Part shown: one piece after another, positions 35,383 to 48,229 of the stretch | How the letters are laid out: each line of letters starts with the position of its first letter | Position numbering within the stretch: position 1 is the stretch's first letter | Assembly: GCF_001039355.2 (NCBI RefSeq) | Contig: NW_019775428.1 | Span: 142,370-206,369, forward strand | Origin: Lingula anatina | Taxonomy: Eukaryota > Brachiopoda > Lingulata > Lingulida > Lingulidae | Direction of reading: 5' to 3' | Length of the DNA: 64,000 nucleotides | The notes under the pieces: model-generated | Seen by the model: the letters and a program-made list of their open reading frames with translations, nothing else | The model's database searches: none | What the model was told of the DNA's origin: nothing | Translations under genes and position numbers: made by a program

Positions 35383-35637
35383 GTGTGGGGCCGTTCAGAA
35401 TAGAAAATCCGAGTATCAGCAGGTTCAAGGCTCAAATATGGCGGTCTTTCCGCCTCTCACACGCCTCCCCACGCGTCTGGTCGAATGGAGCCGAGATTTA
35501 ATTACGATGCAAGGGGAGGTGTGTGAGTGAGGAGAGACCATTACAGGATTAAGCGGTCTTCCTTTCATGCAGGGTTCGCCATATTTGAGCCTTGGGCCAG
35601 TTGATACTCGGATCTTCTATTCTGAATGGCCACTGTG
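35383..35637. mobile_element. Foldback element D2
   Basis: About 255 bp with arms of roughly 60 bp: CCGTTCAGAATAGAAAATCC pairs with GGATCTTCTATTCTGAATGG, followed by CAAGGCTCAAATATGGCG and its inverse. The non-arm centre is unrelated to known coding sequence. Confidence 0.85.
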
Positions 35638-36202
35638 ATATGTAGTAAAATCACATCCATCGAGGTGGTCAGTATGAAATACCTGTGTACCTTTTGGGAG
35701 GACACGAATTTATTGTGGTACTGATTCCGTGTAGTTGTTTGTACTTATTAAATGTCATCATTTCTCATTAACAACATGTGTAAATATGTTCTTTTTCTAT
35801 GTTCAAACGGGCAACGAAGTACATGTGCTTATTCAATGCCTCAAATGTAGATTTGCTGGCTTTGAAACAGGCCAAATTTTGTCAAATAAAATTTCGCTCT
35901 TTTGATTTCAACCACATGTTCTTTCTTGTCGTCCACTCCTGTGTCTGGTTTTATGAATGAATTTTAATGCTTACTCCAGATGTTTGCTTGGCGGAAAAAG
36001 TTCGCAGACAGATGGTGGATGGTACATTTGGGAACAGGTGGAAAGTCCCATGTTGTTTTGGCTATCAAACCAGGAGTAATCATAGGGTATAAATCTTGCG
36101 GGGTAACCCATGATTGATACGTGCGTTGAAGGTAATTACATAGCATTCGTTCTTGAAGACTTGCAGACACTTGCAACAGAATGTACGGATGCATAGGAGC
36201 CT

Positions 36203-36350
36203 AAGGCTTCGTTCACATGCAATGTCTATATTCTAAATTCTATTTCTTATTCGCGGCATGTCTTATGATCACGGTCTGTGCCCTGAATATCCCGCGGCGT
36301 AATTACTGGCAGNTTTAGAAAATGGACATTGCATGTGAACGAAGCCTAAA
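36203..36350. mobile_element. Foldback element E, interrupted by an N
   Basis: Terminal inverted repeats AAGGCTTCGTTCACATGCAA and TTGCATGTGAACGAAGCCT, nearly perfect over about 25 bp and extending with one or two mismatches to TTCTAAA. Total about 148 bp. The N at 36313 lies inside the right arm. Confidence 0.85.
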
Positions 36351-38306
36351 TACCGAATTGGTTTTATGAAAAAAGCAAACAATAGGTGTCAAAATGAGTT
36401 TTCCATTTTACAGTTGTTGTTTGTTCTGTTCTTGCCTTTTTTTCTTTTTTTTTTTTTTTTTTTTTTTTGGTTACATTTCGCCGTATATTCCATTTTTTAA
36501 ATTTTATTGCCAAGGAAATACAGTGGAATTTTCGTATTAGAATATAATTTTCATTATGAATATGAAATTTTGTTCAAGCGTTTTGAAAATTATATGGTCA
36601 TATTTAATACGTGAGTCCCATTCTGAAACTCGCCAAAACGAAACATTCAGTGTTTATTTTTTAAAAAATCTTAAGAGAGAAAATAGTTTCTGAAGCCATT
36701 TAAAAAACATTTGCATTCTAAAACGTTCGACCTTCCATCCATTTTGTATTCCGTCCAACTTTCAAAGTCAAAACCTTCCTTTTCGTCCTTTTAAAGAGCA
36801 AATCCTCTTGAAATATTTTGCCTTCCATCTCTCAAAAGGTCACATTAAAGTGAAGTACTGTGGTAACCATAAACACTTTAAAAACAAAACGTGTTTTCAA
36901 ATTTATGGTCTGTTAATCCTGACATTTCAAACCGATCAAGTAAGACGGACATACCAAACTGTTATATTTTTGTTCTTTTCTCATTGAAAAGTTCCACTTG
37001 CGCTCTATGATCAAAAAGTATCGGGTTTGTATTTTATGAGCCGGTTCAACGTTAACCTTTAAAGAGTTGATTTCGTTGTGCATGCGTGTCAAATTATAAA
37101 TATGACACCGATGTTACTGAGATAAAATCTCGCACGCTTCATCTGCAACGTGAGAAAAAGACACCTATATAAATTTAAGAAAACGCAATATTCGTGAGCA
37201 TGCACGGTAAGTACTAGAATCGAGGACGCACTGATGAAGTAGTTATGTATGGTTTCCCCGTCAAATATGTTTGGTCTTTAGTTGATATGAGCAAACTAAA
37301 TGAACTGCAAACGCAGGTAACAATACAAAATGAAAAGCCTTCTAGAATCACATTGCCCATTGAATATTTGTATGATGATGTATTCTGTTTCGCAACCTAA
37401 ACATTTCAATTCCAGACTGCTAGACAGAGAAGGGGGAGGGGGAGTTTGCAAATTACGTAAAATACTCTTATACAATGTAGGCGATAATTTTCCTCATTGC
37501 CATAATTCCACCTGTAATGGTTATGTTAGATAGTTGTTTGTCCCTTGTAATTTCCATCTAATTGAGTTTTATCACCATCAGTGCACCTATTACATGAAAG
37601 GAGGATCCACCTACAAATAAAGATGAACGAAGGGTTTATTGCAAATTAGCCACCGCTAGCAATAGTTATCTGTCAAGGCGTATATTCACATACCCCTTAA
37701 GCAAACGTATGAAGTCCAATGCCCATCGTCTTTTTAATAATTTATTTACATGCTTGTTTTTTGTACATCACAGATAAAAACTGGAATGTTTAAAATACAA
37801 TTGGCTTCATGTTATTACTTTCGCCAAATCGATTGATCATTACACTGCTTATTATATCTACCTAACATTTAAACCTATCAAGACATCGATTGCAGGAAAA
37901 TTGATATTGCACCCACATCTGCTGTGGAAGCGTTTGGCTTTTGACGAACCAAACAGAAGAATTTGACTGAATGACTATTTAGAAAAATATGCAATCAAAA
38001 TATTTTTTGAGTAGCATGACTAATTGTTTTGTTAAATGAAGAATGAGTAACAAGAAAATCAATTTTCTCTGAAATCGGACTCGATTCGTATCAGTAGTTT
38101 CGCCTCAACAGGTCTGTTGTTTATTGGTTCCAATTAAAACTACCATAGCACCATAATACTTCTCATCTCTTTTTGGTCGATGTCAATGTTTGACATAGCT
38201 TCCTTCTACTCCTAACCGGGATAAGTAGCTTCCATAAAGGTATAGTTTTCTTTTATCAAGCTATAACACAAATAAAATACTCTCCATCATACATAATGAC
38301 TGTTAC

Positions 38307-39956
38307 ACTTCTAAACATCAATTAATGAGATATACTTTACTGCAAACTTGCTCATGTTTGTACACGATAAAACAATTTACAATAATTGAACATTCCTTGG
38401 CATTCGGTCTATTCAATGCCCAAAGGATTACATGAACATTAATGGCGGAGAATTGGATATTTATGTAAGATAATATGAATCTGGCGAAATTCGAAAATGA
38501 AACATCAATGTACATCAATGCAATTTTACACATAAGCTGTAACAGAAAATAAATAAAGCTGTAGCATAGCCTCCCACATACCCGTAATAAAGCCCTATTT
38601 GCCACACGTCAAATTAGTGACCTTTACCCCCAGTACCTAGCAATTTGCCTCCAATTATGATACTTCCTCCAAGTTGTTTACAGCTATTTCATTGGTTCAA
38701 AACATTTACTTCCTCTTAGTTTCTAACCATCCCTCTTCTTCAATCTTTTAGCCTCATCTTGGGTAAAAATACACCAGTAGTTCAAATCATTTACTCCGTT
38801 TATCTTTCTTTTTAGCTGAAACTCTTCACTTCGATCTAGTTTTTAACTTTTCCATTAGCTTAAACTATTTACTTCACCATACTTTCTATTTCAAAAGACC
38901 TCGTCCTGGTCTCTAATTATTACATAGGCTCAAATTATTTACTTTGCCCTTGTTTCTTAATATTCCATTGGCTTAACCCATTTATGCCGTCTCAGCACTT
39001 TACTGGCTCTGCGTTGTCCTTAATGTTCCAAGGCCAGAGCTTGCATTCTTATTATACCCTTACAATATGTGTGTGTGTTTGTGGAGGCACCTAATGTTTC
39101 AAGCACACACCACGCCGTTTTTGGTACTTCTTTAAGCCTTTATATATACTCCTGTTTCTTTCGTCGAGCATTTCTTTCCTAAGTACTCATTCATCGTAAT
39201 GCCTTTGAATACTTTATGTCGTCATCACAGGCACTCGGTCAGAAAGACAGATGACAGACAGGATAGCTTTCCTGCCAAAAAGACGACCAAATATGCGGTT
39301 TTGAATAGTTTTATTTCCTGCAGGGTGGTAGTCTTGGTTTAGAACCATATATGAACTGTGTATTTAGCAAGGCGCTATGACTAAGATCAGTAGAAAAGTA
39401 TGGAATCGGATCGCCGGGTTTGTCATTTGAATATTTCGAAATAATCTTAGGATCTTTGCATTTTTCCACGCTTTTCCACGCTTGTTTAGAAGCATTGTTC
39501 TTAAATTAATCCGCTTTATCTGAACTTTCGCCATCATGTCACCAGTATGTAGTGTCATTGTCATTGACAGTATGCTTCATTGTGTTAAAGTGTCACATGT
39601 CACCTTCGCCGCCTTCTCCTTCTGTCCTCGCTACACGGAACACATTGGCATGATTCAATTCTTCTGTACTTCACCACTTCCGGTGGCTTATCCCTGTCAA
39701 AACTGACCAGTAGTATCTGGAATGAAGAGGAAGACTAATTTACAGTATATGTCATAATGTCATAATCTCATAATGTCATAAGATCTGATGAAATCCACAC
39801 ATGATTCAAAATGAAACGCCTTTATAATACGGCAATTGATAGCTTTATTGTATCGCCCCTGCACTAATAAGATGGATAAGATGGTTATGTATGTTGATTA
39901 TGGAGCTACTAACATTACAGACTCATTACTGATGGCGGTTAATGCACAGGTCACCC
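38307..39956 (+). repeat. Left copy of a 1.65 kb duplication beside the gap
   Basis: Aligns end to end with 40082-41726. The first several hundred bases differ by scattered substitutions and small indels, while the last roughly 950 bases look identical. It ends exactly at the first N. No convincing gene; a 95-codon minus-strand open frame appears in both copies with only a few changes. Confidence 0.95.
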
Positions 39957-40081
39957 NNNNNNNNNNNNNNNNNNNNNNNNNNNNNNNNNNNNNNNNNNNN
40001 NNNNNNNNNNNNNNNNNNNNNNNNNNNNNNNNNNNNNNNNNNNNNNNNNNNNNNNNNNNNNNNNNNNNNNNNNNNNNNNNN
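39957..40081. other. Assembly gap (125 N)
   Basis: A run of 125 N separates the two copies of the 1.65 kb duplicate. The open frame reported across it is meaningless. Confidence 0.99.
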
Positions 40082-41726
40082 ACTTCTAAACATCAATTAA
40101 TGAGATATTCTTTACTGCAAACTTGCTCATATTTGTACACGATAAAACAATTTACAATAATTGAACATTCCTTGGCATTCGGTCTATTCAATGCCCAAAG
40201 GATTACATGAACATTAATGGCGGAGAATTGGATATCTATGTAAGATAATATGAATCTGGCGAAATTCGAAAATGAAACATCAATGTACATCAATGCAATT
40301 TTACACATAAGCTGTAACAGAAAATAAATAAAGCTGTAGCATAGCCGCCCACATACCCGTAATAAAGCCCTATTTGCCACACGCCAAATTAGTGCCCTTT
40401 ACCCGAGTACCTAGCAATTTGCCTCCAATTATCATACTTCCTCCAAGTTGTTTACAGCTATTTCATTGGTTCAAAACATTTACTTCCTCCTGGTTTCTAA
40501 CCATCCCTCTTCTTCAATTTATTAGCCGCATGTGTAAAAATACACCAGTAGTTCAAATCATTTACTCCGTTTATCTTTCTTTTTAGCTGAAACTCTTCAC
40601 TTCGATCTAGTTTTTAACTATTCCATTAGCTTAAACTATTTACTTCATCATACTTTCTATTTCATAAGACCTCGTCCTGGTCTCTAATTATTTCATAGGC
40701 TCAAACGATTTACTTGCCCTTGTTTCTCAATATTCCATTGGCCTAACCCATTTATGCCGTCTCAGCATTTTGCTGGCTCTGCGTTGTCCTTAATGTTCCA
40801 AGGCCAGAGCTTGCATTCTTATTATACCCTTACAATATGTGTGTGTGTTTGTGGAGGCACCTAATGTTTCAAGCACACACCACGCCGTTTTTGGTACTTC
40901 TTTAAGCCTTTATATATACTCCTGTTTCTTTCGTCGAGCATTTCTTTCCTAAGTACTCATTCATCGTAATGCCTTTGAATACTTTATGTCGTCATCACAG
41001 GCACTCGGTCAGAAAGACAGATGACAGACAGGATAGCTTTCCTGCCAAAAAGACGACCAAATATGCGGTTTTGAATAGTTTTATTTCCTGCAGGGTGGTA
41101 GTCTTGGTTTAGAACCATATATGAACTGTGTATTTAGCAAGGCGCTATGACTAAGATCAGTAGAAAAGTATGGAATCGGATCGCCGGGTTTGTCATTTGA
41201 ATATTTCGAAATAATCTTAGGATCTTTGCATTTTTCCACGCTTTTCCACGCTTGTTTAGAAGCATTGTTCTTAAATTAATCCGCTTTATCTGAACTTTCG
41301 CCATCATGTCACCAGTATGTAGTGTCATTGTCATTGACAGTATGCTTCATTGTGTTAAAGTGTCACATGTCACCTTCGCCGCCTTCTCCTTCTGTCCTCG
41401 CTACACGGAACACATTGGCATGATTCAATTCTTCTGTACTTCACCACTTCCGGTGGCTTATCCCTGTCAAAACTGACCAGTAGTATCTGGAATGAAGAGG
41501 AAGACTAATTTACAGTATATGTCATAATGTCATAATCTCATAATGTCATAAGATCTGATGAAATCCACACATGATTCAAAATGAAACGCCTTTATAATAC
41601 GGCAATTGATAGCTTTATTGTATCGCCCCTGCACTAATAAGATGGATAAGATGGTTATGTATGTTGATTATGGAGCTACTAACATTACAGACTCATTACT
41701 GATGGCGGTTAATGCACAGGTCACCC
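40082..41726 (+). repeat. Right copy of the 1.65 kb duplication
   Basis: Begins immediately after the gap with ACTTCTAAACATCAATTAAT, the same bases as at 38307, and stops matching at TCACCC (41726), the same bases that precede the gap. See the finding on false duplication. Confidence 0.95.
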
Positions 41727-42269
41727 TTTAAAGAATGGTGTGAAAAAGAGTTTCATACACCTGGCGTTGGAATCTAACACAGTGCAGTTGAAATGATGGC
41801 AGCGTTCATAGCGGAAATACAAGAATGAAATAACAGAACTTGCATTATGCCAATAATTCTTTCAATTATCATCTCCCTTAATGGGGCAGATATTGCAGTG
41901 CTTAGGCAAATGTTGTAGACCTTTAGAGAGACTTATGACAGGAATCACACCATTGATACTTACAGCTAAAATAGATGCTTTTAGGTCGCACTGGCGTGTT
42001 TAAGATTTTCATAGAGGCTAATGCAAACGAAACGATCAGAACTGCAAGGCCGGAAATTTTAGTCTATTCCTACCCGGGATAAGTAAGTAGATGTCAAATT
42101 GAAAAACGATATTAAATTTCAGGTTTCAGCCATCTCTATTCTTTTGAAAAAACAAGCCTTGTTGCTTTTTTTTCAACTTACCACTTAGAGTTTATCTCGT
42201 CTTAAAGAGGACAACAGTTTCGTCTTGAATCTAAAACCTACTTCTGACCCACGATTTTTAAACCCACGC

Positions 42270-42492
42270 CTAAGACCCCATTCCCAGAGATTAGATCGAT
42301 CTACTTTAGATCGACCTAACTCCCTGGGGGTTCACGCTAAATAGCTGTCAGCCGAGCGGGCACGAAAGTTAATTACCCCCTTACAGCTTGTAGTAGGCGG
42401 GACGGACATTTAAGCCGGATTATCTGATAGTAATCTAGTGAGACTCCCCACAGGGATAGATCGATCTAAAATCTATGGAAATGGGGCCTAAG
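42270..42492. mobile_element. Foldback element B2
   Basis: Close relative of B1, about 223 bp. Ends TAAGACCCCATTCCCAGAGA and CTATGGAAATGGGGCCTAAG. It shares the ACTCCCTGGGGGTTCACGCT and AATTACCCCCTTACAGCTTG segments. Confidence 0.87.
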
Positions 42493-44370
42493 TCTGCATG
42501 TAAATTACTTTCAAAGGTAAAAAGTAACATGGCAGCTAGGCAAAGTATTTCTATTCACAAATTAAAAACAATTTTGTTAATTGCATATTTAAAAGATTCA
42601 CAGAAACGCGCCCTATGGTTACTGTGTATTACAGAGAAACCTAAGAGATAAGACACGTGTGTCTTTCACCTTTTGAACTTAAACGGAACGAACTGTAAGC
42701 ATTGTTTGCCAGGAGAAAGGTTTAGTGAACGCCATTAAGTTTCCACCGTCATTTCACGTATTAGTTGAAAAACAGGACGAGAAATGATATATTTATTTGC
42801 CCTTACGGTACAGTGGCTAGTTGGCAGTTAATAAAGACTGAATTTCAATTACATCAGCCTTCAATTTACATTCTTTTCATAGTCATGCTCAACCTTGACA
42901 AATTATGGCTTTGATCATAATTTATTCACCGAATCAGACTGGCTAGCTTAAAAACATGTTTTCTGTGGTCTGCAAATAGCATCTTGCTAAATTATCTCTC
43001 CTGTGCATGATTTTTACCATTCATTAATAAGATGGGAATGTCGGAATGACAACTATTCATCTATTTCTGTATATGTTGAAGGTGTGCCAAACTGATGCAT
43101 GGAGCTATTTTCAAAAGTATGATATTTTTAAAGCAACTTCCTGGGGCTTGGCTGGTCAGGGCTAGACTAGACGCGTAAACAGACTTGGGAGAAGCTCTTA
43201 ATTGGCCTCCTTGGCTCGCTACGACGCAGATACAAAAGAATCATCTAAAGCTCTAAAGCATGAGATCGTTAAATCCGTTTGATTTTCACAGCTCCTTTTT
43301 TGACACTCAGCGGCCCCCACCCCCTCTATTTAATGCTGACACAACTGTCGTCTGCTGATCCAGAAAAGTATGACAAAGCATAGCAGGGGACTGAGTATAA
43401 AACGTGTTACAATTTACCGAGAAATGTCTACCATCGTTCACTTTTAATAACTCCTACCGTCTTCGCTGTCTTTTTTCAAGAATTCTCATGAAATCTTTCC
43501 TCATTTAGAAGAGGCAGCGCCTCGAGGAATCCTCGGTGACGTAACTTGAACATGAACGCACGCTGACAGTTGCATTCTTACATAGAGGTGATTCCTCAAG
43601 GCACTCTAATTGAATCTTTGTGAAACATGGCTCTTGTTAAAAAAAGGAACCTCTTCTAGAGAAATCTGATGACAAATTCGTGCCTCTGCGAGGTTTAGAT
43701 GCTGGTAAAAGAGTGATATCAAGTTTTCTGACTCATGTGGATATCAAAATGTCTACATTATAGTATTTTTTTCCCTTATTTGCTTCACCTTCATTTTACC
43801 AAAGACTCTGCAGACACTGACGGACGTATTTTGCTTCAAGGCAGGCATCAAATGTACTAAAGATACGCTACTCCAGCCTTAATCATTATGTTCATTCATT
43901 TTTCTTTATCATTGTACAAGCTGTTGACGGTTTTCTCTTTGATTATAGCACCAAGAATTCACCGAAAAACAAAGAAATACACGAGCTCAAAGTTACATCA
44001 CGCTCCAACAATATAAAGAGATCCGTTTGATGTTCGCTCTGTTCGTTGGAAAAGCAAACATTTTAAAAAGGATGTTATCATGAATGTTGAAGGCGACGCT
44101 TTTGACAGGTTTAAAGAACAGAGGTACTGTTTAAAAATACAACTGCGCATGCGCCGGTATGCTTTATCAGCTTACCAAGTAATTAAATGTCTTTTGTATG
44201 AAACGGGCCCAATATTTCATTTAATGAGCCGACTGGTGATTTCACTTAACTTCGACTAAAAATTTTTCATGTCGTGTACTTTTTTAACTACACTATGTGC
44301 TTTCAGTTGATAAAAATAAACTAAAGGATAGAATTCTGATTTGCACCACGCGTTCTTATAACTGTAATTA

Positions 44371-44529
44371 CAGGGCCGTAGCTTGAGCAAAATGCCAGGG
44401 GGGGCAGTAAGCGGACACGAGGGGGCGAAGCCCCCGAGGGGGGAGGGGGTGTCCCCCTACCAGTGTGGAAAATTCTAAATCCCAGGGGGGGCAGCTGCCC
44501 CCCCTGCCCCCCCGGAGGCTACGGCCCTG
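44371..44529. mobile_element. GC-rich MITE F with AATTA target duplication
   Basis: Terminal inverted repeats CAGGGCCGTAGC and GCTACGGCCCTG enclose about 159 bp rich in G runs. The bases AATTA occur directly outside both ends (44366-44370 and 44530-44534), which fits a 5 bp target-site duplication. Confidence 0.85.
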
Positions 44530-44883
44530 AATTATATACCATGTAAAATACAACTTCCCTTTTCCAGTGAACAAATTGTTCACTTCGATTGCCTTCTTTT
44601 ATGGATACAAAACAATTTATGATCGTGTTAAGACCACAGTCTTCGACCTCTGTTACCTCTACACCCGACGTTGGTCCATCGCACCGTGAGCTCTGTCACT
44701 CTCGTGCTGGAGTCAGCATATTTTTAGATGAAATATGACAACAAGATCGAACCACAACAACCCGGAAACTGAGCCCAAGCAAGGATGAGGAAATTTGGGC
44801 AAAATCCGATCTACACCTAGCCATATATGCTTGTTTACTTTTCCTAACGAACATGATGCCCACCTGATAGATATCATTTTAAT

Positions 44884-44885
<2 letters not shown>

Positions 44886-44923
<38 letters not shown>
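44886..44923 (+). repeat. (ATT)n microsatellite
   Basis: About 12 ATT units in non-coding sequence before the 45.2 kb exon candidate. Confidence 0.97.
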
Positions 44924-45189
44924 GGTAATGGACCGACAGTGAAAAGAAAGCTGATGCAAGTAACAGTATAATTTAGGGTGTGGCAATAACGTAATTCAAA
45001 TATTTTCCGGCATGTAGCCAGCAGATCTCAATGCTAATTGCCATTCAATAATTAATTAAGTTAGATGCAGGGGACGTTGGGACAGCTAGCCTATAATCAA
45101 AATGATAAAAACACGCTCTTAATTAACTGTCTTCTTAATTATGCAGCGATTACTACATGCTGAGAAGCGAAGGAAACAGACACACTAAC

Positions 45190-45468
45190 CTGTTTGTCTA
45201 CCCAGTTTTGGACAGCGCAGCAGCACTCATCTGAATAATGCCTTTTGAAGTCCACGAATCCAAGCCCCCGCTCAGACAGGCTGGGTTTAATGGCACTTGA
45301 TATAATCTCCATACATGCGTTTGTCTCTACGGATACTGTGGTGTACCCTTCCTTGGTAATGTCAGTCATTTCTGCTTGCTTCATGCACAGTGTGTCCACC
45401 AAGTACGGGAACATGAGGACCATCACTAGCGTTTCTGATAGAGCGTTTTGAATAGTCCGTAACTTCAT
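45190..45468 (-). CDS. Candidate first coding exon, 93 codons, possibly death-fold (CARD-like)
   Basis: Minus strand. ATG at 45468 opens a frame ending phase 0 in CAG followed by GTTAGT (donor at 45189). An acceptor-like TTTACAG precedes 45533, which would make 45469-45533 untranslated, since that frame has an upstream stop. The product has spaced hydrophobic helices (LVMVLMFPYLVDTLCMKQAE, then ACMEIISSAIKP, then GFVDFKRHY). The helical spacing and single-exon size are reminiscent of a CARD or other death-fold domain; this is an impression, not an identified motif. No following exons were found down to the duplicated region. It may be a lone fragment or the start of a gene with long introns. 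Confidence 0.35.
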
Positions 45469-48020
45469 CTCTCCTGTTTTCAACGTGCCTTGAAAAAAAA
45501 CGCCCTTCGATCACTTGCACTCTTCTTCCCGACCTGTAAATAACCAACAAATTTTATTCGTAAATGTCTTTTTTATTTTCGACTTTGTGTTATCTGTTTC
45601 GCGTTGATGTATTACCTATCAATTTCGTGTGTTTGTCGATCGACCTGATCCTGTGTTGATTAAACTGCTTAAAGACTGTTCGGCTTTAATTAAAAAGTAA
45701 AAACGTTTCTGGCAGCTTAAATTGTAGCTAATTTCAGTTCTATTTTCTTCAAGATATACTATAGTGTTACAACCACCTGATAAACGTACATGTCATAAAC
45801 ATTTCAAATAGATATTTTCATATAAATGCCTGATGTTTTGAATCTATATATCTTGTATGTAAAATGGCAAAAATGCGCTATCAATAATTGAATGCATGGC
45901 CACATAAATGTGGAGAGAGCGTCCCTATTTCGCTCCTAAACAAGGTTCCGCGACATATCTTTGATACCGCATAAATAGCCGGTGCACTAAAGATTTTTAC
46001 ATAACATTTTCATAAAAAAATTAGGTTATTATTTTTCATTAGTGCAATACTTACTATAATGTCAATGCGTTGTTCTTTGATAATATTTATAATATCTGCC
46101 GGTGTCTCCTACAAATACCACTGGTTTGATTGTCGTGAAAAACTTTTTGCAGCCCTGTCCACATTAACCAGTGTACATTGTTTCAGGGAAGCTTTCCTCT
46201 GACAAAATGAAAATATCAAACACGTCTTCGAAGTTTGAATCACATAAAAAGTGTTCAGGAAAATAACGCGTCTTATAGCCTCACCACTACAACTTCCGCT
46301 TATTAATACGCCTAAAAATCTCGCTCACTGTCAAATATAGTAGTCGCCATTTCTTTGCAAATTCCTCAAGTGCCTTCCGAATTCCGCCACACGCGCGCCA
46401 AAGCCCGTTAATCAAGCTGAACGCTCCAGATTTCTGGTTTGATTAATTGCTGCTAGGTATGTTGAACGTATACGTAGAATCAAGCAGAACCAAACATATG
46501 AGCACAATGCATTGCCCGCACAACACTGTCATAAATATCAAAGCAGCGCCGGAGACGCTTGCACATCTCTTATCGTACGTCTAACAATTGTTTATATAGT
46601 GTATGCTGCTGATAAATACGTGGGCAATACCGCAGTCTTGGCAGGTGAGACAATCAATTGGTTTGCGTGAAAACCCTCGCAACGCCTTGACATACACTTG
46701 CTGAAACACATAGGTAGAGTTTGGTGTCATCGGAAAGATTGCAGTTTCACCATTGGAACTACATTTTAGACACCATTGGCTTCCGGTGACAGTGGAGCTA
46801 CGACAGGCCAATTTAGAGGCCTGTGTCGGCTTCAGACAATCCTTTTTTTTTCGTAATTTGGAGTCATCAAGGCTTTATGGAAAGTCAAGCTGACCCTATC
46901 GCGGTATTCAGGGTTTCTTAACAACATTCTTGCATCCTGCTCATGGTTCTGCAAACTAATGGTAGACATGAGGATTCTGAGAGTTCGTTTTTGTACTAAT
47001 TGGATGTATAAGTACCAATTGCATATACCTCTGTATATACTGCTGTGCAGTCGAAATGCGTACTAAATGTCCTGTTTTTTAACTGAAACAGTAGCTCTTT
47101 TGTGTTTTATAACAGGTGCTCAATTTAATTTTAATTTTATTGTACAAGTACTGATTTAACTTGACATAAAGCAGAGTAAATAATTTGTACCTTTTAAGGC
47201 CCGTTAAATGTTCAGAGCGAATGTAAAGTAATAGTTAATATTTCACCTAACTTAACGTTTTCAGTGCTTGTGTTGTCTTTTTCGCATTTCTTCTGTCAAA
47301 AGTGTGGATTTTGTCGGTGAAAAAGTATCACAATATATTACACTCAACTTTACCCGAATTAAGACTATACATATTGCCCTTTGTGGCAGAGGATGTTGTC
47401 CTACCTTAGATCATATCAATTACAATAGAATTAAAGCAACCGTTTCATAAAAGGACCGCGTCATTTCACTGATGTGAAGATTGTAAAGGTTCATCAAAAC
47501 AGCGTTTTCTGTTCATTAATAGGAAGCACAATCTTCCTTCAAATTATCAGCTGCCATCTGCAGACAATCTTATACCAATGTGACACTCGATTTATTATAT
47601 GTGATATGATATTTTTCACATCCCGGTAATACGGAACCATGCGTTGCTTCACTAATTGTGACGTGTGTTGCTCCAGAAACGGGGAAAATCGAGAGGATTT
47701 TGAACATGTCCATGAACTGATACCTAAAACCAGAGGTACTCATATAATTTACATCAGTTGTAAAATCGTCATCCATTTGATTGCAAAGATTGGTATATAG
47801 ATATATTTACAAATTTAATAATTTAAACAGAAACAGCTATTTATTAATAAAGCTTGATAACTAAAATGCACTAGGAGAACATTAAAAGTGTATTGATGCT
47901 GATAAGCAGCTCATCAAGAAAAATCAAACTTAAAAAGTAGAGTAATATTAAAAAGTACATGAATTGAAAACGGCAGCTGTTTAAGCTGATTAAGTTTTGG
48001 GAAACTCCTAACATTTCTAC

Positions 48021-48229
48021 CTTGTTCTGGGTCCATGTCATCCTCATCGTTAAAAAAAATTAATTTCAGGCGACGTCTCCAGATGGCGTAGGAATTGACG
48101 TCATAGACACGTGGGAACAGGTGCGTTATGTGACGTTCGCGTGTTCCAAACCAACCACATCCTACCAAAGGCTTCACTTTCCCAGACACGAAGCATGTCG
48201 TAAACTTGGTGCACTCGTACGAACTACGT
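48021..48229 (-). CDS. Candidate internal exon, unknown protein
   Basis: Minus strand. Acceptor TTCCCTGTGTAG before 48229 and donor GTAGAAATG after 48021, phase 1 at both ends, 69 codons without a stop. The peptide includes SYECTKFTTCFVSGKVKP, GCGWFGTRER and AIWRRRLKLIFF. Three cysteines and mixed charged residues look protein-like, but I cannot place the family. A following minus-strand piece at 47.58-47.71 kb after GTTTTAG could continue in phase, though it is not convincing. Confidence 0.3.

Larger units (their letters stand above)
31326..38306. other. Non-coding stretch
   Basis: AT-rich with T, G and TC runs (about 32145-32172, 32612-32632, 36440-36468), foldbacks D2 and E, and the weak terminal-exon candidate at 34.4 kb. 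Remaining open frames of 60-90 codons show no family resemblance. Confidence 0.6.
41727..45137. other. Non-coding stretch with elements B2 and F
   Basis: Apart from the two foldback elements and an ATT run I see no gene or RNA on either strand. Confidence 0.55.

Noticed and set aside
38318-38605. 95-codon minus-strand open frame, also at 40093-40380, with membrane-like segments
   Set aside because: The two copies are assembly duplicates, so their similarity is not evidence of selection; no splice signals or family resemblance.
46581-46811. Cys-containing minus-strand frame (WCLKC ... CLTCQDCG)
   Set aside because: The upstream AG lies in an A-rich tract with no pyrimidine tract, the phase does not fit the neighbouring candidate without a stop, and no family was recognised.
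47570-47776. Continuation of the 48.0 kb candidate exon
   Set aside because: A phase-compatible reading after GTTTTAG exists, but chance openness in about 50 codons is easy and the peptide is not recognisable.
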